Positions 1-5,453 of a stretch of 5,453 bases of DNA are shown here, in pieces; position 1 is the first letter of the stretch; each line of letters starts with the position of its first letter. Origin of the DNA: Victivallales bacterium. GTDB lineage: Bacteria; Verrucomicrobiota; Lentisphaeria; Victivallales; Victivallaceae. The stretch is taken from positions 1 to 5,453 of the forward strand of contig DAOWBJ010000140.1 in assembly GCA_030634125.1 (NCBI GenBank), given 5' to 3'. The notes below the pieces were generated by a model that saw only the letters and a list, made by a program, of their open reading frames with translations, made no database searches and had not been told where the DNA came from. The position numbers and the translations under genes are program-made.

Positions 1-1
1 A

Positions 2-361
2 ACAGAATACCCGATCATTGTCGGCGGCAAAAACTTCGGCTGCGGCTCAAGCCGTGAGCATGCTCCGATAAGCCTTGGCGCGGCCGGCTGTAAAGCGGTT
101 ATCGCTAATTCTTTCGCGCGTATCTTTTTCCGTAACTGTATCGCGACTGGTGAAGTTTATCCGGTTGAAATTGACGCGGAACTTAATCAGGAAATCAAAA
201 CCGGGGATGAAATCGAGATAAATCTCGAAAACAAAACTGTTAAAATCATCGCCAGCGGCAAAACTTGCACAAGCAAAGATTTAGGTGCTGTCAAAGCAGT
301 TATCGAAGCCGGCGGAATTTTCGATTATGCCAGAAATTCAGGAATGATTGAAAAAAAATAG
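2..361 (+). CDS. leuD: 3-isopropylmalate dehydratase small subunit (LeuD), 3' part
   Basis: This is the C-terminal 119 codons of a LeuD-type swivelling domain; the 5' end lies outside the window and the stop is TAG at 359-361. The small subunit pairs with the iron-sulfur subunit LeuC to isomerise 2-isopropylmalate to 3-isopropylmalate in leucine biosynthesis in the cytoplasm. Near the start of the visible part is the family signature KNFGCGSSREHAP, followed by the usual AVIANSFARIFFRNC block and a C-terminal AGGIFDYAR-type ending. The spacing and short C-terminus fit the short LeuD subtype (about 160-170 residues) rather than the longer enterobacterial one, so roughly 45 residues are probably missing upstream. 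The related homoaconitase small subunit is the main alternative, since the two are hard to tell apart without LeuC. The gene converges on the LysM lipoprotein gene downstream. Confidence 0.9.
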   Translation, partial: TEYPIIVGGKNFGCGSSREHAPISLGAAGCKAVIANSFARIFFRNCIATGEVYPVEIDAELNQEIKTGDEIEINLENKTVKIIASGKTCTSKDLGAVKAVIEAGGIFDYARNSGMIEKK

Positions 362-373
362 AACAAAAAAAGC

Positions 374-394
374 GGCCGCTTCGGAGAAGCAGCC
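374..394 (-). terminator. Intrinsic terminator of the LysM lipoprotein gene
   Basis: Read on the minus strand, positions 394 to 374 form a 9-bp stem (one G-U pair) closed by a 3-nt UCC loop. After two more bases comes a run of seven T (371-365). This is a textbook layout for the minus-strand gene ending at 461. On the plus strand the same stem has a C-A mismatch and no T run follows, so it points towards minus-strand termination. Confidence 0.75.
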
Positions 395-433
395 CTGCCT
401 GTAAACTGTTTATTAAACGGAAAACTGGCAGGG
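393..433. repeat. Inverted repeat, CCCTGCC / GGCAGGG arms
   Basis: CCCTGCC at 393-399 is perfectly complementary to GGCAGGG at 427-433. A smaller GTTT/AAAC hairpin lies in the loop. The right arm overlaps the next hairpin by two bases, so the two structures compete slightly. It lies between the convergent leuD and LysM genes and may be part of a dispersed intergenic repeat. Confidence 0.55.
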
Positions 434-469
434 ACGGATCTCCGAGCCGTCCGTGTCTTCTTATTTTTT
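432..469 (+). terminator. Possible terminator of leuD
   Basis: GGACGG (432-437) pairs with CCGTCC (447-452) around a 9-nt loop. A T-rich stretch follows, ending in six T at 464-469. The T tract starts later after the stem than in an ideal intrinsic terminator, and it doubles as the last codons (TTA stop complement at 461-463) of the opposing gene. Termination of leuD is plausible, not certain. Confidence 0.45.
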
Positions 470-1030
470 CGGAATGTGTAAAATTTGTCCTATGCCAATA
501 ATATCGCTTTTAAGACTATTTGTCTGTTTAATGTCATTGACAGATACTTTATAAGCCCGTGCGATAGCACTTAAGGTCTCTCCTTGAGTAACCTTGTGCT
601 TGTAATAAGCTCCGGCAGGTACTGGACTGGAAGTCTGTACGGCTTTCGGCTGACTTTGTTTGGCAATGGTATTTACTGCTTTAGTAGTTTGATCCGCGAC
701 GGTTTCGACTACTTTATCCAATGCCGCCTGCCGCTCTGCGCGTTCTTTTGTTATCTGCTGACGCAAAGCAGTAATTGCTTTGTTCTGCTGTTGATTTTTT
801 TCGTTCACATAGCTTATCTGACCTTGCAGTGAAGATATTTTTTTCAAAATGCGCGCGTTGTTATTTTGAACGTTAGATATTTTTCTTTTTAATACGGCAA
901 CATCGTTCTGCAGTTCGATAATATCCTGATTTGAGCTCGCAAACTGATTATTCCGCGAACGAGTGGTTTCACATGCCGTCAATAGAATCATCACTGCCAG
1001 AGAAGAAAATAAAAATAAACAATTTTTCAT
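461..1030 (-). CDS. LysM-domain coiled-coil lipoprotein
   Basis: The 189-residue predicted lipoprotein has a basic N-terminus, a hydrophobic signal peptide and the lipobox L-T-A-C with the acylated cysteine at residue 20. Residues about 34-115 are rich in Q, N, K and E with heptad-like hydrophobic spacing and probably form a coiled coil. A Pro/Ser/Ala-rich linker (about 124-141) leads to one C-terminal LysM domain (about 143-188; motifs KVTQGETLSAIARAY and IGQILHIP). LysM domains bind the N-acetylglucosamine-containing glycan of peptidoglycan, so the protein probably tethers a membrane to the cell wall in the periplasm. No peptidase or amidase domain is present. The start is ATG at 1030 (complement), with a weak GGGTG five bases upstream. 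It converges with leuD, is divergent from the lipoprotein gene at 1236, and probably has its own promoter in the shared gap. The precise role is unknown. Confidence 0.88.
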   Translation of the reverse strand: MKNCLFLFSSLAVMILLTACETTRSRNNQFASSNQDIIELQNDVAVLKRKISNVQNNNARILKKISSLQGQISYVNEKNQQQNKAITALRQQITKERAERQAALDKVVETVADQTTKAVNTIAKQSQPKAVQTSSPVPAGAYYKHKVTQGETLSAIARAYKVSVNDIKQTNSLKSDIIGIGQILHIPKK

Positions 1031-1073
1031 AAGAACACCCGAGTTATATTAAAAAAATTTAAGCCTACTATAA

Positions 1074-1102
1074 AATATAACCCGCCTAAAATATAATTTC
1101 AA
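1074..1102 (-). promoter_or_regulatory. Candidate sigma70-type promoter for the LysM gene
   Basis: On the minus strand TTGAAA (complement of 1097-1102) lies 17 bases from TATATT (complement of 1074-1079). Each hexamer matches the consensus at five of six positions, and the spacing is optimal. Transcription would start near 1067, giving a leader of about 36 nt. The region is AT-rich, so a chance match remains possible. Confidence 0.5.
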
Positions 1103-1108
1103 TACTTA

Positions 1109-1175
1109 AACCACGAAATACACCAAAGTTAAACATATCTTCTTTCTTTTCGTGTATTTCGTGTGTTTCGTGGTT
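1109..1175. repeat. CACGAAAT inverted repeat in the divergent control region
   Basis: CACGAAATACAC at 1112-1123 is perfectly complementary to GTGTATTTCGTG at 1152-1163, a 12-bp inverted repeat with a 28-nt spacer. The outer AACCACGAAA (1109-1118) also pairs with TTTCGTGGTT (1166-1175), because the right arm carries an extra repeat unit. Units CTTTTCGTG, TATTTCGTG and TGTTTCGTG form three tandem 9-mers at 1146-1172. It may be an operator, a dispersed repeat, or both. Confidence 0.8.
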
Positions 1176-1202
1176 GAAAATGAATTCAAATTCGTTTATA
1201 TT
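1174..1202 (+). promoter_or_regulatory. Candidate sigma70-type promoter for the second lipoprotein gene
   Basis: TTGAAA at 1174-1179 is followed after 17 bases by TATATT at 1197-1202. These are the same hexamers and spacing as the candidate promoter on the opposite strand. Transcription would start near 1209, about 26 bases before the ATG at 1236. The -35 box overlaps the outermost two bases of the CACGAAAT inverted repeat. Confidence 0.5.
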
Positions 1203-1235
1203 AAAAAAAAGTCCATAATGGGAATTTTTTGAAAT

Positions 1236-1790
1236 ATGAATATACGTAAAATACTATTTATCATTAGTGTCGGTATTATGCTTACGGGATGCACGCAGTT
1301 TGACTATGTCGGACAAAAACTTGCGCCTTTGAAACCTGAGCAGCCTGTTGCTTTTTATAATTCCAAGGACGAAGTTCCTCCTGATACTTATAGAGTTCTC
1401 GGGCGTGCGGTGATTACCGCTCCCGACGGTACTAATACTGAAGAAGTTAAAGCAGAGCTCTTAGAAAAAGCACGTGAGTATGGAGCAGACGCTATTGAAG
1501 TCGTACTTTTCAAGAGGGTCAAAACCGGTGAAGTAACAATCCCGGTGAAGGAACAATACGAAGGAACGGTCGGTTCCTGGGCGGTAACCTCCAACCGTCC
1601 TGACGGAACGCCTATTTATACGGATACTTTCGTTGATACTGTTCCTCTCGAAACTCATGCGCTTATACAATATGAAATTCGCGCCAAAGTTTTATTTTTG
1701 GCTGATAAAAAAAAGCTGAAGAAAAGTATAGAAAAATATAAAAAAAACCGCAAAAGCTACTTACATGGAACAAGCCGCTTTGCTCAATAA
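1236..1790 (+). CDS. Uncharacterised lipoprotein
   Basis: The 184-residue predicted lipoprotein has a basic start, a hydrophobic signal segment and the lipobox L-T-G-C with cysteine at residue 19. Residues about 46-95 hold a conserved-looking module: PPDTYRVLGRAVI, an acidic helix, then KAREYGADAIEVV. This strand-helix-GADA-strand pattern resembles small envelope or YbjQ/DUF4156-like folds, but I cannot assign it to a named family. Residues about 138-155 (THALIQYEIRAKVLF) look like a closing beta strand. The last 30 residues are very basic (KKKLKKSIEKYKKNRK) and are encoded by A-rich DNA with two runs of eight A. The ATG at 1236 is chosen because the signal peptide begins there, although no good Shine-Dalgarno sequence is visible. 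It is divergent from the LysM gene and followed by a terminator at 1957-1978, so it is probably transcribed alone. Function unknown. Confidence 0.85.
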   Translation: MNIRKILFIISVGIMLTGCTQFDYVGQKLAPLKPEQPVAFYNSKDEVPPDTYRVLGRAVITAPDGTNTEEVKAELLEKAREYGADAIEVVLFKRVKTGEVTIPVKEQYEGTVGSWAVTSNRPDGTPIYTDTFVDTVPLETHALIQYEIRAKVLFLADKKKLKKSIEKYKKNRKSYLHGTSRFAQ

Positions 1791-1802
1791 ATTAAAGAAA
1801 TG

Positions 1803-1951
1803 AACGTCCAACATCGAACATCCAACATCCAATTTTGAATTTTAAAAGCCTAAAAAAACTCAGATAAATAAAGATAACAAGCATTAATTTTGGTATTATT
1901 TATTATTTTTTCATTCGATGTTTGATGTTCGATGTTCGATGTTCGATGTTC
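1803..1951. repeat. 7-nt-periodic inverted repeat array
   Basis: The left arm holds four tandem 7-mers (AACGTCC, AACATCG, AACATCC, AACATCC; 1803-1830). The right arm holds five (TTCGATG, TTTGATG, then three TTCGATG; 1914-1948, plus TTC to 1951). The arms are reverse complements in consensus, and an 83-nt AT-rich stretch with no other visible feature separates them. ATTTTGAA (1832-1839) and TTCAAAAT (1949-1956) are also complementary. The array lies entirely between the lipoprotein stop and the terminator, so it should be transcribed in the 3' UTR and could fold as a long imperfect hairpin. Confidence 0.85.
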
Positions 1952-1956
1952 AAAAT

Positions 1957-1978
1957 ACCGGCACAGCCGGTTTTTTTT
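1957..1978 (+). terminator. Intrinsic terminator after the lipoprotein gene
   Basis: CCGGC (1958-1962) pairs with GCCGG (1966-1970) around an ACA loop, extended by an A-T pair, and is followed immediately by eight T (1971-1978). It ends transcription from the 1236-1790 gene and separates it from the arnA operon. Confidence 0.88.
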
Positions 1979-1991
1979 AACGCTTTTTCGA

Positions 1992-2020
1992 TTGCATGAG
2001 TAGAAAAGTCCTTTTATTCT
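1992..2020 (+). promoter_or_regulatory. Weak candidate promoter for the arnA operon
   Basis: TTGCAT (1992-1997) and TATTCT (2015-2020) are 17 bases apart, downstream of the terminator and about 80 bases before the arnA start. The hexamers match the consensus poorly (three and four of six). The rest of the leader to 2088 is AT-rich and offers other weak -10-like sites. I saw no obvious PhoP/PmrA-type operator or riboswitch. Confidence 0.25.
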
Positions 2021-2088
2021 GTTATGTTATCTACTGTTTTTCGATTTATAAATAAATATTAATTTTTTGATTTTTTAAATAAAATATT

Positions 2089-2092
2089 GGAG
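2089..2092 (+). promoter_or_regulatory. Ribosome binding site deciding the arnA start
   Basis: GGAG lies seven bases before ATG 2100, an ideal spacing. It is only one base from the in-frame TTG at 2094, which rules that codon out as a start. Starting at 2100 also puts the catalytic Asn, His and Asp of the formyltransferase domain at the same residue numbers as in E. coli ArnA. Confidence 0.8.
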
Positions 2093-2099
2093 CTTGACA

Positions 2100-3866
2100 A
2101 TGAAATGTGTTGTAATGGGATATCACAATATCGGCTGTGTCGGTATTGAAGCATTACTTGATAAGGGATTTGAAATTTCTGCTATTTTTACGCACAAAGA
2201 TAATCCTAAAGAGAATATCTGGTTTGATTCAGTAGCTGAGCTGGCTTCCAGCAAAGGCATTCCGGTATACGCACCGGAAAACGTAAATCACCCTGTCTGG
2301 ACCGAAAGAATCCGCGCCATGGAGCCGGAAATAATCTTTTCTTTCTACTACCGCAATATGTTAAAGTCTGAATTATTGGACATTCCCGCGAAAGGATGTA
2401 TCAATCTGCATGGATCATTACTGCCCAAATACCGCGGCCGTGTGCCGATCAACTGGGCTTTGATCAACGGTGAAAGCGAAACCGGCGTAACTTTACATTA
2501 TATGACAGAAAAACCTGATGCCGGTAATATTATCGCACAGGAAAGAATCGCTATTGAAGATTGCGATACAGCCAAAACTCTACACCTTAAAGCCGCAAAA
2601 GCTTCAGGTGAGTTACTTGATAAAGTTCTGACCGCGCTTAAAGCCGGTAACGCTCCAAGCATAGCGCAAAGCAATGAGGACGCGACTTACTTCGGTGGAC
2701 GCGGTCCCGGCGATGGCGAAATTGACTGGAAACAGTCAGCGACAGTTGTCCGCAATTTTGTACGGGCGCTTACATTCCCCTACCCCGGGGCTTTCAGCTT
2801 TATGGGTGATCGCAAATGTATCTTCTGGAATGTCGCTGTCGCTGAAAATACTACCGGCGCGCTTCCTGGAACAGTAATTTCCGCCAGTCCGCTGCTTATT
2901 GCCTGCGGCGAAGACGCTGTTCAAGTAGAATCCGCGCAGCTTGAGGACAGTATTTTAACCACAGGCGCGCAATTCGCTCAGGATGCCCGCATTGTTAAGA
3001 ACACGGTTTTCGGCTGCAACCCGCGCGTCGCCAAAGAAGCCGCTCGCAAGAAAAGCGTTTTAATTCTCGGCGTCAACGGTTTTATCGGCAGTCACTTAAG
3101 TGATCGTCTGCTGGCCGGCGGGAAATATGAAGTTTACGGTATGGACTTGCGTTCAAATTATGTAACTCATCTTTTAGACAAACCCGGATTCCATTTCCGC
3201 GAAGGCGATATTTCAATTCATCGCGACTGGATCGAGTATCATATCCGCAAATGCGATATTATTCTGCCATTGGTGGCTATCGCCACTCCAATTGAATACA
3301 CTCGTAATCCTTTACGTGTATTTGAACTGGACTTTGAAGAAAATCTGCGCATTGTCCGTTACTGCGTCAAATATAATAAACGGGTGATTTTCCCGTCTAC
3401 TTCTGAAGTTTACGGCATGTGCCAGGATCCTCAGTTCGAAGAACATGAATCTCCGCTCGTTACCGGCCCTATCCGCATGCAGCGCTGGATTTACTCCACC
3501 TCTAAACAATTATTAGACCGGGTAATCTGGGCTTATGGCGCTAAAGGTCAACTTGATTTTACCTTGTTCCGTCCATTTAACTGGATCGGTCCCCGTTTGG
3601 ACAGCTTGTCTTCCGCCCGTATCGGCAGCTCCCGTGCTATCACTCAATTAATCTTGAATCTCGTTCAAGGTTCTCCGATTCAATTAGTTGACGGCGGTGA
3701 ACAAAAACGTGCTTTCGTTGATGTTGAAGAAGGTATCGAAGCCCTCTACCGCATTATTGAAAACAAAGACGGCAAATGCAACGGTGAAATTATTAATATC
3801 GGCTATCCTGAAAACGAAGAAAGCATCAAACGCATGGCTGGAATGCTCTTTGAAGTTTTCGACTAA
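2100..3866 (+). CDS. arnA: ArnA-like bifunctional UDP-Ara4N formyltransferase / UDP-GlcA decarboxylase, cut short by an in-frame TAA
   Basis: ArnA makes UDP-4-keto-pentose from UDP-glucuronate and N-formylates UDP-L-Ara4N for lipid A modification in the cytoplasm. The N-terminal formyltransferase (about 1-304) has INLHGSLLPKYRGR with Asn102 and His104, and Asp140 in KPDAGN, matching the E. coli catalytic triad numbers. The C-terminal short-chain dehydrogenase-type decarboxylase (from about 317) has the NAD motif GVNGFIG, FPSTSEVYGM with Ser435/Glu436, and Tyr465-xxx-Lys469. Similarity to enterobacterial ArnA, as I remember it, is very high in this half. The frame stops at TAA 3864-3866 after 588 residues, whereas E. 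coli ArnA has 660. The missing 77 residues follow in the same frame, including the essential Arg equivalent to Arg619. As written, the formyltransferase could still work but the decarboxylase should not. Either a real nonsense mutation or a sequencing error fits. It is the first gene of an operon with the arnT-like gene. Confidence 0.92.
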   Translation: MKCVVMGYHNIGCVGIEALLDKGFEISAIFTHKDNPKENIWFDSVAELASSKGIPVYAPENVNHPVWTERIRAMEPEIIFSFYYRNMLKSELLDIPAKGCINLHGSLLPKYRGRVPINWALINGESETGVTLHYMTEKPDAGNIIAQERIAIEDCDTAKTLHLKAAKASGELLDKVLTALKAGNAPSIAQSNEDATYFGGRGPGDGEIDWKQSATVVRNFVRALTFPYPGAFSFMGDRKCIFWNVAVAENTTGALPGTVISASPLLIACGEDAVQVESAQLEDSILTTGAQFAQDARIVKNTVFGCNPRVAKEAARKKSVLILGVNGFIGSHLSDRLLAGGKYEVYGMDLRSNYVTHLLDKPGFHFREGDISIHRDWIEYHIRKCDIILPLVAIATPIEYTRNPLRVFELDFEENLRIVRYCVKYNKRVIFPSTSEVYGMCQDPQFEEHESPLVTGPIRMQRWIYSTSKQLLDRVIWAYGAKGQLDFTLFRPFNWIGPRLDSLSSARIGSSRAITQLILNLVQGSPIQLVDGGEQKRAFVDVEEGIEALYRIIENKDGKCNGEIINIGYPENEESIKRMAGMLFEVFD

Positions 3867-4100
3867 CACCCGGATCGTGATAAATTTCCTCCATTCGCGG
3901 GCTATCTTGTTGTAGACAGCGGTGCTTTCTACGGCAAAGGCTATCAGGATGTTCAACATCGTGTCCCAAGCATCAAAAACGCGAAGAAACTTATAGATTG
4001 GACACCTGAAATCACCTTGAAGGAATCTATCAAAACAACATTGAATTTCTTTCTTGATGAAGCGGTTTCCTGTGGCGAATTTAATTTGAACGATGATTAA
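3867..4100 (+). pseudogene. arnA: Detached C-terminal end of ArnA decarboxylase domain
   Basis: Directly after the TAA at 3864-3866, 77 sense codons continue in the arnA frame to TAA 4098-4100. The product continues the ArnA family sequence without a gap: HPDRDKFPPFAGY, then SGAFYGKGYQDVQHRVPSIKNAK and a final LNFFLDEA helix. The Arg in QDVQHR (codon 621) corresponds to E. coli Arg619, needed for decarboxylation. No in-frame ATG or GTG and no ribosome binding site follows the stop, and the first TTG comes only at the ITLKE segment, so independent translation is unlikely. With the stop counted as one residue the whole frame is 666 codons, close to normal ArnA length. There is no frameshift or second lesion, so the change is a single-codon event, probably AAA, GAA or CAA to TAA, and recent if real. 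Confidence 0.85.
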
Positions 4101-4106
4101 CAGCCT

Positions 4107-5453
4107 ATGACCACAATGGTAAATAAATTCAAAGAGCTGATCCCCGCGATCAGCTCTCGCCGTTATTTTATGCTGGCTGCCCTATTTGCTTTTGCTGTTT
4201 TTTTTATCGGCTTAGGCAGTCGCCACCTTGCCGGCGGGGACGAACCCCGCGTCGCGGGGATTGCAGCCGAAACTTTCATCAACGGCAACTGGATAGAACC
4301 TAAACTCAACAATAAGCCGTTTCTCGAAAAACCCCCTCTTTATTTCTGGGCGGATGCTTTGTCGATGCAGGTGTTCGGACGAAATGCTTTTGCCGCGAAG
4401 CTGCCGTCTGCAGTAGCAGCCTTTCTGGGAGTTCTCTCTTTGTTCGCTTTAGCTCGCGGGCTGGGTATGTCCGGCTTCGGAGCCTTGTTGTCGGTGGTGT
4501 TTTTATCGACCGCGGCGCAATACTGGAATTACGGGCGCAAATGCATGATTGATATTTTCCTGGCGGTTTTCATTGCTTTCGCGATGTGGGCGTTTTGGGA
4601 GCTCTGCCAGTCAAAGAAAGCGAAAAATACAAGCTTATGCTTTATTTTCTTTGCTCTAATGCTTGGCGGCGCGATATTTTCCAAAGGACTTATCGGTCTT
4701 GCGATTCCCTGTTCGGCATTATTCTTTTATCTGGCTGTTGACGATTTTTATATAGAGAAAAAATTTAATTTAAGACGCTGGATATATCTGTTTATCGGAG
4801 CCGCTTTAAGTTTTATCCCAATAAGTTTATGGATTTGGGCTTTATACGAAAAATCCGGTTACGATGCAGTTCATACCGTGGTCTGGACAAATAATTTTGG
4901 TAGATTTACCGGTTCGCACGCTGAACATGTGGAACCATTCTACTATTACGCTCCGAAACTGTTCGAACAACTCCAGCCCTGGACAATTTTATTGCCTTTC
5001 GCTCTGTGGTTTAATATCCGCAAAGTCTGGCGCGAAAAAGACAACAAAGCTCTTTTCATGCTCTGCTGGCTGATAATCCCCTACCTTCTCCTAATGGTTT
5101 CCGCGGGAAAACGTCAGGTTTATGTCCTGCCGCTTTACGCTGCCGAAATTTTATTGATTGCCAATATGCTCGACCAGATTTACCGCGACAAATTCAAACT
5201 CCCCGCAAAATGGGATTATGTTAATTTAATAACTAAAATTCTTGTTGTAGTATTCACAGTAGCTTTAATAATCGGGGGAATAGTTTTTAGTAAATTTGCT
5301 GACCAAAAACAATATTGGACACTCAATATTGCTCCTGCCCTGATGTTTACCTGTGGAATATTGATATTATATTTTATGCGCCGCAAACAAGTTGGAAAAA
5401 TTTGTCTGGCATTACTGATAGGATTAGCGGCAACATATATCAGCGTAGATACT
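4107..5453 (+). CDS. ArnT-like GT-C glycosyltransferase, 3' end outside window
   Basis: A frame of 449 codons stays open to the window edge with no stop. It belongs to the ArnT/PMT_2 group of multi-spanning inner-membrane glycosyltransferases, which use a lipid-linked sugar donor and transfer the sugar on the periplasmic side. Seen in order: a first membrane helix (about 21-37), GGDEPRVAGIAAE with the acidic pair Asp45/Glu46 of the first periplasmic loop, NKPFLEKPPLYFW, RKCMIDIF (about 144-151), SKGLIGLAIP, NNFGRFTGSHAEH followed by PFYYY, and SAGKRQVYVLPLYAA, with about a dozen hydrophobic segments. E. coli ArnT is about 550 residues, so roughly 100 may be missing. It starts six bases after the ArnA natural stop without a clear Shine-Dalgarno sequence, suggesting translational coupling; ATG 4116 is an alternative start. 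The ArnA neighbour favours transfer of Ara4N to lipid A, but family members that move other sugars cannot be excluded. Confidence 0.85.
   Translation, partial: MTTMVNKFKELIPAISSRRYFMLAALFAFAVFFIGLGSRHLAGGDEPRVAGIAAETFINGNWIEPKLNNKPFLEKPPLYFWADALSMQVFGRNAFAAKLPSAVAAFLGVLSLFALARGLGMSGFGALLSVVFLSTAAQYWNYGRKCMIDIFLAVFIAFAMWAFWELCQSKKAKNTSLCFIFFALMLGGAIFSKGLIGLAIPCSALFFYLAVDDFYIEKKFNLRRWIYLFIGAALSFIPISLWIWALYEKSGYDAVHTVVWTNNFGRFTGSHAEHVEPFYYYAPKLFEQLQPWTILLPFALWFNIRKVWREKDNKALFMLCWLIIPYLLLMVSAGKRQVYVLPLYAAEILLIANMLDQIYRDKFKLPAKWDYVNLITKILVVVFTVALIIGGIVFSKFADQKQYWTLNIAPALMFTCGILILYFMRRKQVGKICLALLIGLAATYISVDT

Noticed and set aside
372..379. GCGGCCGC palindrome as a regulatory site
   Set aside because: It is an 8-bp restriction-site-like palindrome between the minus-strand terminator stem and its T run, and needs no separate explanation.
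584..832. Plus-strand coding region opposite the LysM lipoprotein gene
   Set aside because: It lacks recognisable features and is fully contained in a convincing minus-strand lipoprotein gene.
1914..1951. CRISPR array
   Set aside because: The units are only 7 bases long and directly adjacent, with no spacers and no cas genes.
2094..2099. TTG start of arnA two codons upstream
   Set aside because: It lies only one base from the GGAG, whereas ATG 2100 has ideal spacing and matches ArnA numbering.
3864..3866. TAA reassigned to an amino acid in this organism
   Set aside because: The LysM gene and the natural arnA end also use TAA, at positions expected from the protein families. One internal TAA is better explained by mutation or error.
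3684..3959. Minus-strand coding region across the arnA stop
   Set aside because: It is antisense to strongly conserved ArnA sequence on both sides of the stop. Its openness is a by-product of arnA codon use.
3867..4100. Independent small gene
   Set aside because: There is no ATG or GTG start in frame and no RBS, and the sequence is a seamless continuation of ArnA.
4864..5073. Short plus-strand coding region in another frame
   Set aside because: It lies inside the arnT-like frame, which carries the conserved family motifs through this interval.

Overview
The window looks like chromosomal DNA from a Gram-negative (outer-membrane) bacterium. It carries two predicted lipoproteins and the start of a lipid A aminoarabinose (Ara4N) type gene pair. 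Base composition is moderate to AT-rich, with strongly AT-rich intergenic gaps. Those gaps hold short dispersed-looking repeats built on CACGAAAT, AACATCG/CGATGTT and GGACGG..CCGTCC. From memory such repeats are common in some environmental lineages, including the PVC/Lentisphaerota group, but the sequence alone does not prove the taxon.

Layout. Positions 2-361 (+) are the 3' part of leuD, the small subunit of 3-isopropylmalate dehydratase. It converges on a LysM lipoprotein gene at 461-1030 (-), and the gap between them is filled with hairpins, including a good terminator for the minus-strand gene. Positions 1031-1235 are a divergent control region: two candidate promoters with identical hexamers and spacing face outwards from a CACGAAAT inverted repeat. 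A second, uncharacterised lipoprotein lies at 1236-1790 (+). Positions 1791-2099 contain a 7-nt-periodic inverted repeat array, an intrinsic terminator and the leader of the next operon.

Positions 2100-4100 encode a protein strongly resembling ArnA, the two-domain UDP-Ara4N formyltransferase / UDP-glucuronate decarboxylase. The frame is open except for one in-frame TAA at 3864-3866. After it, 77 further codons continue the ArnA sequence in the same frame to the natural stop at 4098-4100. Six bases later an ArnT-like GT-C glycosyltransferase starts at 4107 and stays open to the end of the window (449 codons).

Together arnA and the arnT-like gene suggest a lipid A (or other lipid-linked glycan) modification operon. 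No arnB, arnC or arnD is visible here, and arnA as written would lose the end of its decarboxylase domain. The in-frame nonsense codon and the two structured intergenic repeats are the most notable points.
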